Source: Manis javanica
Lineage: Eukaryota > Chordata > Mammalia > Pholidota > Manidae
Length of the DNA stretch: 64,000 nt
NCBI RefSeq assembly: GCF_040802235.1
Contig: NC_133174.1
Span: 107,265,647 to 107,329,646, forward strand
Reading direction: 5' to 3'
Below are positions 53,601 through 61,132 of the stretch, piece after piece (position 1 is the stretch's first letter; each line of letters begins with the position of its first letter). Made by a program: the position numbers and the translations under genes. The notes under the pieces are model-generated. The model did no database searches. It saw only the letters and a program-made list of their open reading frames with translations, and had not been told where the DNA came from.

Positions 53601-54482
53601 AACATAGGCAAAAACCTCTTAGACATAAACATGAGTGATCTCTTCTTGAACATATCTCCCCGGGCAAGGAAAACAACAGCAAAAATGAGCAAGTGGGACT
53701 ACATTAAGCTGAAAAGCTTCTGTACAGCGAAAGACACCATCAATAGAACAAAAAGGAACCCTACAGTATGGGAGAATATATTTGAAAATGACAGATCCGA
53801 TAAAGGCTTGACGTCCAGAATATATAAAGAGCTCACACGCCTCAACAAACAAAAAACAAATAACCCAATTAAAAAATGGGCAGAGGAACTGAACAGACAG
53901 TTCTCCAAAAAAGAAATACAGATGGCCAAGAGACACATGAAAAGATGCTCCACATCGCTAATTATCAGAGAAATGCAAATTAAAACTACAATGAGGTATC
54001 ACCTCACACCAGTAAGGATAGCTGCCATCCAAAAGACAAACAACAACAAATGTTGGCGAGGCTGTGGAGAAAGGGGAACCCTCCTACACTGCTGGTGGGA
54101 ATGTAAATTAGTTCAACCATTGTGGAAAGCAGTATGGAGGTGCATCAAAATGCTCAAAACAGACCTACCATTTGACCCAGGAATTCCACTCCTAGGAATT
54201 TACCCTAAGAACGCAGCAATCAAGTTTGAGAAAGACAGATGCACTCCTATGTTTATCGCAGCACTATTTACAATAGCCAAGAATTGGAAGCAACCTAAAT
54301 GTCCATCGGTAGATGAATGGATAAAGAAGATGTGGTACAGATACACAATGGAATACTACTCAGCCATAAGAAGTGGAAAAATCCAACCATTTGCAGCAAC
54401 ATGGATGGAGCTGGAGAGTATTATGCTCAGTGAAATAAGCCAAGCGGAGAAAGAGAAATACCAAATGATGTCACTCATCTGA
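50640..54482 (+). pseudogene. L1 ORF2, near-intact (two nonsense codons)
   Basis: Endonuclease/reverse transcriptase of L1, 1,280 codons in a single frame. Endonuclease motifs LNVNGLN, QETHL, GDFNTPL and SDHKG (residues about 20-240), RT palm FADD at residues 708-711 (52761-52772), and the C-terminal CX3CX7HX4C ([18 protein letters not shown]). Two in-frame stops are the only obvious defects: TGA at 51231-51233 (codon 198, within the endonuclease) and TAA at 51627-51629 (codon 330). From 51651 on, 943 codons are open. The start may be the first ATG or the one ten codons later (50667), which sits nearer the conserved STYLSIVTLNVNG. Confidence 0.9.
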
Positions 54483-55031
54483 GGAGTATAGGAACAAAGG
54501 AAAAACTGAAGGAACAAAACAGCAGTGGAATTACAGAACCCAAAAATGGACTAACAGGTACCAAAGGGAAAGGAACTGGGGAGGATGGGTGGGCAGGGAG
54601 GGATAAGTGGGGGGAAGAAGAAGGGGGGTATTAAGATTAGCATGCATGGGGGGGAGGGAGCAAGAGGAGGGTGGGCTGCACAACACAGAGAGGACAAGTA
54701 GTGACTCTACAACATTTTGCTAAGCTGATGGACAGTAACCGTAATGTGGTTGTTAGGGGGGACCCTGATATAGGGGAGAGCATAGTAAACATAGTATTCT
54801 TCATGTAAGTGTAGATTAAAAATTAAAAAAAAAAAAAAAAAAAAGAAAGAAAGAAAGAAGGAAAAGGGGGATTACTCCTTAACAGGATAAAACTATTGGT
54901 AAATCAAAGATCAACGCATGCTTTAAATATCCTTAATGTTGATCACTTAAAGGGTGTCAGATGATCAGCTATGGAGGTACTCTTTTTTGATAATATTCCT
55001 TTCTCTTAATTAAAAAAAAAAAAAAAAAAAA
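54483..55031 (+). other. L1 3'UTR, first A-tracts and 150-base spacer
   Basis: The G-rich polypurine part (about 54560-54670, runs of 3-6 G) is typical of L1 3'UTRs and could form quadruplexes. A-rich tracts at about 54827-54860 and 55010-55031 bracket a 150-base segment ('ggggattactcc...ttctcttaatt'). The same arrangement is in the provirus copy and the minus-strand L1. Confidence 0.8.
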
Positions 55032-56132
55032 GCAGTTACTGTGTGCTGACCTCCAATGAGTTCTGCACAGTGGTATAGAGGGCATGTCAAAGTGTGGGCA
55101 AAGGGTCTGTTTGTTTCTATGCAGAAGATCAAGGCCTAGCTTGGATACCCAGAAAATGAACTAAGATACGATATGAGGAGGAGCTTCCGGCATCAGCACT
55201 CTCTGGAGGACTTGTGCCGGGGGATGATCATCAAAAAGCCTCCACAGGGATCCGGACGATGCTGCGGTTGTGGCTGCATCCAGCCCACCATCTCCTGGAC
55301 TTGCCATAAGAATGAGGAGGGAGATGTCTAGGCTGGCAGGTGCATACAGTGAGACAACTAATTTGACCGGATCTGTACTGTTGGAACTCAACCAGGAGTT
55401 GGGAGGGGTGCAAGTTGTAGCACTCCAAAATCTCATGACTATAGACTATCTATGGTTAAAAGAACATATGGGATGTGAACAGATCCCAGAAATGGGCTGC
55501 TTTAATTTGTCTGATGGTTCAAGTACAGTTGGACAATATCCATCATATCATAGATAAATTTTCACAAATGCCTAGAGTGCCTAAATGGTTTTCTTGGCTT
55601 CACTGGAGATGGATGGTAATTATAGATTTGCTTTGTTTATGTCACCGTATTCCTATTATGTTAATATATGTGTGCAAATTAGTTAGTAGTTTAAAACCTA
55701 TACATACTTAAGGTACTATACAAGAAGATATGTCAAAGAAATAATCAATCCTCCCAAGTTTCCTTCATATGCTACATCTATAGCTTTTCTTCTTCCTTCC
55801 TAATTACAACCCTTAAATAGAATTCGTGCCTCATATCGAATTTACCGAGTATCATAATTCCTCCAGGTGGTAAAGATACCTCGAGACAAGTGCTGGGCAT
55901 AGAAACCACAGGGCATAAATCTGCAAAGAAGTAAAAAGCTAACCTTTGCAAACAATATGGCTTCTCTCTCACTTACCAACTTTACATTTCCCTGTATGGC
56001 CCCGGAAGATGACTGGTTAGCCAGAGACGGGTAAGATTCCTCAAGGGAGGAACAACCTAAGACAGGCACAGTCGCAGGGGGGCCATCAGGTGAGAATTTG
56101 GGGATCAACAGAGGTGAGGCTCAGAACCTCAC
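55032..56132 (+). mobile_element. Env/one-loop-CTE module, copy C (in plus-strand L1)
   Basis: TM fragment at 55270-55557 (MAASSPPSPGLAIRMRREM..., CX6GC, FNLSD) with a short deletion after FNLSD that shifts the frame; the frame with the membrane span continues at 55475-55711 (WFSWLHWRWMVIIDLL). The noncoding part and one-loop CTE follow. Confidence 0.86.
56019..56070 (+). promoter_or_regulatory. One-loop CTE-like RNA element, copy C
   Basis: GACGGGTAAG (56026-56035), TTCCTC-AAGG-GAGGAA hairpin, AACCTAAGACAGG (56054-56066). Confidence 0.7.
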
Positions 56133-56693
56133 CCCCCCTGCTTTGAGAGAAATCTTCTGCATCCGTGGATGTCTTGATGCCCTTGTCTAGCCTGGATTAA
56201 TACTTAGTCCATAGGCACACACCTGATCATCTGATCATCTACATTTGCCTTCTTACAGCACTAAACTATGTTTTCTACCTTTATCTTGCATCTACCTACC
56301 ACTTCAGCATTTTATTAAATTAAAAATAATAATAATAATAGGAGAAATGTGGGATCAACATATAGATCAAGTACAAAAATCAAACGAATATTCATATTTG
56401 ACCTGATTGTTTATAGGTCATATTGCATGATCAAAACCGAAAGTTTCTGTGATGACTGCCCTTGTACTGTTCACCATGTAAGAATTTATTCACTATGTAA
56501 GAATTCGTTCACCATGTAAGAACTTGTTCGTTATGCTTCAGAAGATTGGAGACTGACGAGAATTAGGCTTGAGATGGATTAATGATTGTACATTGAGCAT
56601 TGACCCCCCTATACTGAATTTTATTGTTGTTAACAACCATTTGATCAATAAATATGAGAGATGCCCTCTCAAAAAAAAAAAAAAAAAAAAAAA
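56133..56693 (+). other. 3' tail of the young L1 with poly(A) signal
   Basis: Unrecognised sequence including an AAT microsatellite (about 56325-56340), three 19-base tandem units ('caccatgtaagaattYRtt', about 56474-56530), AATAAA at 56647-56652 and an A-run at 56671-56693. The same tail ends the minus-strand L1, so it belongs to the L1 lineage and not to this locus. Confidence 0.78.
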
Positions 56694-56948
56694 CAATACA
56701 CACATTTCCTGTCCACACAACAGAAAATGCTAGAGGGAAAAAAACAATGTGTACTATTAGGAGTGAGTACCAGCATCCTCATTTAGAATTCCTCTTGTCC
56801 TCACTTCCCCAAAAAATGTTTACAAGTATACACATGTAAAATATATACTTACACATGTAAATAAATACTTATATTTTCTGCATTAAATGTATGTATTATA
56901 TAATATAAAAAAAATTTAAAGATAAAAAAAAAAATGAAAAAAAAAAAA
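56694..56948 (+). other. 3'-transduced flank of the young L1, with second poly(A)
   Basis: About 190-240 bases absent from the minus-strand L1 ('caatacacacatttcctgtcc...'), with its own AATAAA at 56860-56865, ending in A-rich sequence just before the target duplication. This is the standard signature of read-through past the first poly(A) site at the source locus. Confidence 0.8.
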
Positions 56949-57931
56949 AAAAAGAATAAAATACCTAGGAATAAACCTAACCAAGGAACTGAAAGACCTA
57001 TACCCTGAAAACTACAAGACACTCTTAAGAGAAATTAAAGAGGACACTAACAAACGGAAACTCATCCCATGCTCTTGGCTAGGAAGAATTAATATTGTCA
57101 AAATGGCCATTCTGCCTAAAGCAATCTACAGATTCAATGCAATCCCTATCAACGTACCAACAGCATTCTTCAATGAACTGGAATAGTTCTAAAATTCATA
57201 TGGAACCACAAAAGACCCCGAATAGCCAAAGCAATCCTGAGAAGGAAGAATAAAGCAGGGGGGATCTCGCTTCCCAACTTTAAGCTCTACTACAAAGCCA
57301 TAGTAATTAAGACAATTTGGTACTGGCACAAGAACAGACCCACAGACCAGTGGAACAGAACAGAGAGTCCAGATATTAATCCAAACATATATGGTCAATA
57401 AATATATGATAAAGGAGCCACGGATATACAATGGGGAAATGACAGCTTCTTCAACAGTTGGTGTTGGCAAAACTGGACAGCTACATGTAAGAGAATGAAA
57501 CTGGATTATTGTCTAACCCCATACACAAAAGTAAATTCAAAATGGATCAAAGACCTGAATGTAAGTCATGAATCCATAAAACTCTTAGAAAAAAACATAG
57601 GCAAAAATCTCTTAGACATGAACATGAGCAACTTCTCCATGAACATATTTCCCCAGGCAAGGGAAACAAAAGCAAAAATGAACAAGTGGGACTATATGAA
57701 GCTGAAAAGCTTCTGTACAGCAAAGGACACCATCAACAGAACAAAAAGACATCCTACAGTATGGGAGTATGGGAGAATATATTCATAAATGATATATCCA
57801 ATAAAGGGTTAACATCCGAAGTATATAAAGAGCTCAGACAGCTCAAACATAAAAGAAAATAGGCCAATTAAAAAATGGGCAGCGGATCTGAACAGACAGT
57901 TCTCCAAAGAAGAAATTCAGATGGCCAAGAG
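56949..57931 (+). pseudogene. Old L1 ORF2, C-terminal block
   Basis: Resumes at 'gaataaaatacctaggaataaacc' and runs through the region equivalent to [16 protein letters not shown], then [20 protein letters not shown], to 'gatggccaagag' at 57931, where it stops before the C-terminal Cys/His segment. Several stops. Confidence 0.88.
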
Positions 57932-59598
57932 TTGCAGGCTGTGTGGCTTGTGATCAGCCAGGAGCCCTCTCTTATAGTTGTCTGCACTGACAGCTGTGCT
58001 GTCTATCAGGGCTTGACCCTGTGGCTACCAACCTGATACCATGTTAACTGGCTGGTTGGTCACCGACCCCTTTTCGGGGCAAGAATTATGGCAAGACTTA
58101 TGGGCCTGTGGTCAGACCAAAATAATTACAGTATACCATGTGACAGGTCACTTGCCACTGGCATCCCCAGGAAATGATGAGGCAGATAAATTGACGCAGA
58201 TACATTGGTTAAAAGGAAAGCCTGCCTCTGATGTAGCCCAATGGCTACATCAGCATTTGTTGCATGCAGGGCAAAAGACAATGTGGGCTGTAGCCCGTCG
58301 GTGGGGCTTGCCTTTGACCTTCGAAGAAGTTAGTAGAGCCCAGCAGAAGTGTCTCGTGTGCTCCAAAAGGGACTTACACCGAGTTCCACAGCAACATGGA
58401 ACAGTAGCTAAGGGGCCTATACCCCTCATCAGGTGGCAGATAGACTATATTGGGCCTCTACCTGTGTCAGAAGGATATCGGTATGTGATGGCTTATGTGG
58501 ACACAGCTACTGGACTTCTGGTTGCTTTTCCTACCCATTGTACAGACCAGCAGGCAACCAAAAGAGGCCTAGAGCATCTTTTTGCTGCCTATGGCTGACC
58601 ACAGGTGATTGAGTGATCAGGGAACCCATTTTACTGGGCATACACTGCAAGAATGGGTACGACAGCTGGGAATCAAGTAGAAGTTTCATATGCCATACAA
58701 TCTTACTGCAGCAGGCATGATAAGAGAGGCACAATGGCTTGTTAAAATCCAGACTAAAGTCAGATACCAATAGTCTGCGGGGATGGTCAGTCTGCTTATG
58801 AACCATACTACAGTGTTTGAATGAGAGACCCCGAAAGGGAGCTTTGAGCCCCGTAGTCATGTTAACACATATGGCTGCCTCCCCCATACAACTTCAAGTA
58901 CAAACCAAGGAAGAATCACTGAAGTCAAAGTTTGGCCACCAGAATAACATCTTGCTGCCAGCACCAACTGCACTGAACTCCAGAGACTCCATTGAGTGGA
59001 CATGGCCTTGGACCTTTTGACACATGGACCAACGATGGCTGGCTCTCCTGGCACCTTGGGGACAAGTCTCATATGCATCCCATAACAGCAGAGTGGCCAC
59101 CAAAGGTCACAGTAGTATATCCTGAACAGCCAGAAGGTAGGAGCATCTTACTGGGGAGTTTTGTTTGATCATTATGGCCAGTGCGTACACCTCCAATAGC
59201 ACTATATATAGACCCTTCAGTAACCCCCATGGGGAAAGGAGTAAAAGTATGGTATACTAGACCTGGAGAGGAGCCCCTTCCTGCTAGTCCTATCACAGGA
59301 CCACTCTCTTGCATGCATCCTACCTGATGGACAAGATTTGCCTATGTTGGTGGCATTAAAACATGTGTCTTATCATCCCTGAAGTCTTTGTGGATTGGGA
59401 ACTTCCTCTGGCTTGAGGATTATTATCATTTTTGTATCAAAATCTTGCTGTATCTTAATTTTTATTATCTCTAAGTTGTTGTTATCCTCGGTTGCTATTG
59501 TGGAATCTGGTTACAGTGCTCCAGCTTTCTCACACAAGGACCATTGCAGAAGATGGAAAGCGTGTAGATTGTAATGTGAGAATCCTGGAGGGGTGGTG
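57932..59598 (+). pseudogene. ERVL-like pol (RNase H and integrase) and 3' internal region
   Basis: Begins in RNase H (LIVVCTDSCAVYQGLTLWL); after a stop and a frameshift near 58075 a 185-codon frame (58041-58598) gives VYHVTGHLPLASPGNDEADK (end of RNase H), the integrase HHCC zinc finger (HQHLLHAG...CLVC), then WQIDYIGPLP and YVDTATGLL of the integrase core. A stop after HLFAAYG and others break the rest (catalytic-Glu region near 58680-58740). From 58820 the integrase C terminus is degenerate. No env. The 5' portion (LTR, gag, RT) is absent at this junction. Confidence 0.75.
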
Positions 59599-59898
59599 TG
59601 TGGGGAAGTTGGGGTTCCCATGGCCAGGATCCACACTGAGCTTAAACCACCTGATGATGTACTTGGCCTGTTGCTGGGCTGCCGCTTCAACACCTGTAGG
59701 CAATAAGCTATTATTGTGCTATATAGAGAGCTCGGCCCATTGCTCTGGGCGGAGGCAGAGAGACTAGTGCTTGACCTACCACTGGAGAACAAGCCGGGTA
59801 ATAAACCCTTTCACTCCAAGAACGTTTTGCTGTCGATTTCTTTGGTCACAGTGAATCTATAGCAAACTTGCCCGGGGCTGAAACCCATTGGCAAGACA
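59599..59898 (+). mobile_element. 3' LTR of the ERVL-like element (300 bp)
   Basis: TGTGGGGAAGTTGGGG...GGCAAGACA, preceded by purine-rich 'aatcctggaggggtgg'. Contains TATATAGAGAGCTCGG and 'gggtaataaacc'. Its right end abuts an inverted gag. Confidence 0.83.
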
Positions 59899-59899
59899 A

Positions 59900-60783
59900 C
59901 CAGAGTGCTCCACGACCTGGGGAGGGGGCTGCTCCTCTCCTTGGGGAACTTTCAGCTGCTGGGTCTTTATTTTCTTTACAAGCACTGGGTGTGCTTTCAA
60001 TACAGGAGGCACCAGTGCCTCCGGCACCACTCCTTCCTCCTTCCCCAGCTCCTCCATTTCTGGGGCTGATGGCACCTTTCTCTCCCCTCCCCTGAGTGCC
60101 TCCTCTGCTACAATCTTTACCTTTTCTACTGTGCCTTGCAGCAATGCTAACTCTGTCTTCAGAAGGTCTCTTACCTTCAGCTCAGTGCTTCGCAGTTCGT
60201 CCTTTTCCTTGATGGCCTCTTCCTCCTTCAGAACACCTGGCAGCACTGCCTTCTCATCTCCTATCGCACCTTGCTGCCGGCGTTCTTGGGCTGCCTCCTC
60301 CCACATCCAGGCCATCCCCTTCTCAGGGAATCCACAAAAGTTTACAGCCGCGTTCTCGTGCAGCCTCCTCCAGCATCAATACCATTTCCCTCCTCATGGC
60401 ATCCACAGAAGTAAGTCTGCAGCTCGCGTTCTTGTGCCGCCTCTTGCCAACAATGCCATTTCCCTCCTCAGGGAATCTATTGAAGTTTGCAGCTCTCGTT
60501 CTCACGCCGCCATTTCTTGGGTCTCCTCTGTAGACCTTTTTAAGACTGTGAGAAGCAGCCAACCCACAGTCCCCGCTGCCTCCCGGGCACTCTGCTTCTC
60601 AAAGGATCTACTTATTATACCAAGGGCCACCCCTACTGTCTCAGGTGTCACCTCCACTTGCCTCCAGTCCTGGGGTGGGGCCCAAGCCTCTGGGAAGCAA
60701 GCCACCTCAGACCACATACCCATTGGGGGACAATCCACTGTCTCCCCATTCACAGGGGCAGCCCGCTGAAGTACCCTGCCCAT
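59900..60783 (-). pseudogene. ERVL-like gag, inverted
   Basis: Minus-strand gag from MGRVLQRAAPVNGETVDCPP at 60783, related to 28680-29693 in the plus orientation. The coiled-coil region has several roughly 75-base tandem units (60310-60500), more than the other copy. It ends exactly where the plus-strand LTR begins (EEQPPPQVVEHS at 59900). Stops and frameshifts interrupt it. Confidence 0.75.
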
Positions 60784-60839
60784 AAGGGCAGCCTTTCTTT
60801 TTCCTTGGTCAACAGTGACCCATGCTGACTTTTGCCAAT

Positions 60840-61132
60840 TGTCTTGCTAATGGGTTTCAGCCCCGGGCAAGTTCGCTTATGCATTCAGTGTGACCAATGA
60901 AATCGACAACGGCAAAACGTTCTTGAGGTGAAAGGGTTTATTACCCAGCTTCTTCTAGAGCACTAGCGTCTCTACCTCCACCCAGAGCACTGGGCGGAGC
61001 TCTCTATATAGCGCAATAATTGCTTACTGCCTACAGGTGTTGAAGCGGCAGCCCAGCAACAGGCCAGTTACATCATCAGGTGGTTTAAGTTCAGTGTGGA
61101 TCCTGGCCATAGGAACCCCAACTTCCCCCACA
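60840..61132 (-). mobile_element. 5' LTR of the inverted ERVL-like part
   Basis: TGTGGGGGAAGTTGGG...GCAAGACA on the minus strand, followed by an internal region beginning AATTGGCAAAAGTCAGCA and the gag ATG at 60783. Same family as 59599-59898. Confidence 0.8.

Larger units (their letters stand above)
47922..56948 (+). mobile_element. Full-length young L1 with env/CTE 3' extension and 3' transduction
   Basis: Starts GGCGGAGCCAGGATGGCGG. Order: 5'UTR with about 210-bp monomers, intact ORF1, ORF2 with two nonsense codons but no frameshift, G-rich 3'UTR, A-tract (about 54827-54860), 150-base spacer, A-tract (55010-55031), env/CTE module, tail with AATAAA and A-tract (56671-56693), a further 240 bases of transduced DNA, final A-rich tract and target duplication. 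Total about 9.0 kb. It is the youngest of the three nested L1s. Confidence 0.93.
34705..57931 (+). mobile_element. Old L1 (host element) split by two nested L1 insertions
   Basis: One ancestral L1 is present in three blocks that join in order: 34705-38613, 47061-47921 and 56949-57931. Its 5'UTR starts near 34705, where 'gaaaatacaacacaactgttcctaaaagagag' matches the younger L1 5'UTR about 70 bases in. ORF1 is at 36000-36836, and ORF2 runs from about 37150 through the RT FADD motif in the middle block. It stops abruptly at 57931, before the ORF2 end, where ERVL pol sequence begins. It is decayed, with many stops and frameshifts. Confidence 0.9.

Noticed and set aside
56325-56342. AAT microsatellite as a locus-specific repeat
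   Set aside because: It is part of the shared L1 tail; the minus-strand L1 has the corresponding ATT-rich tract near 38955-38980.
58041-58598. 185-codon frame as a host gene
   Set aside because: It is RNase H/integrase of an ERVL-like element with a frameshift just before and stops after it.
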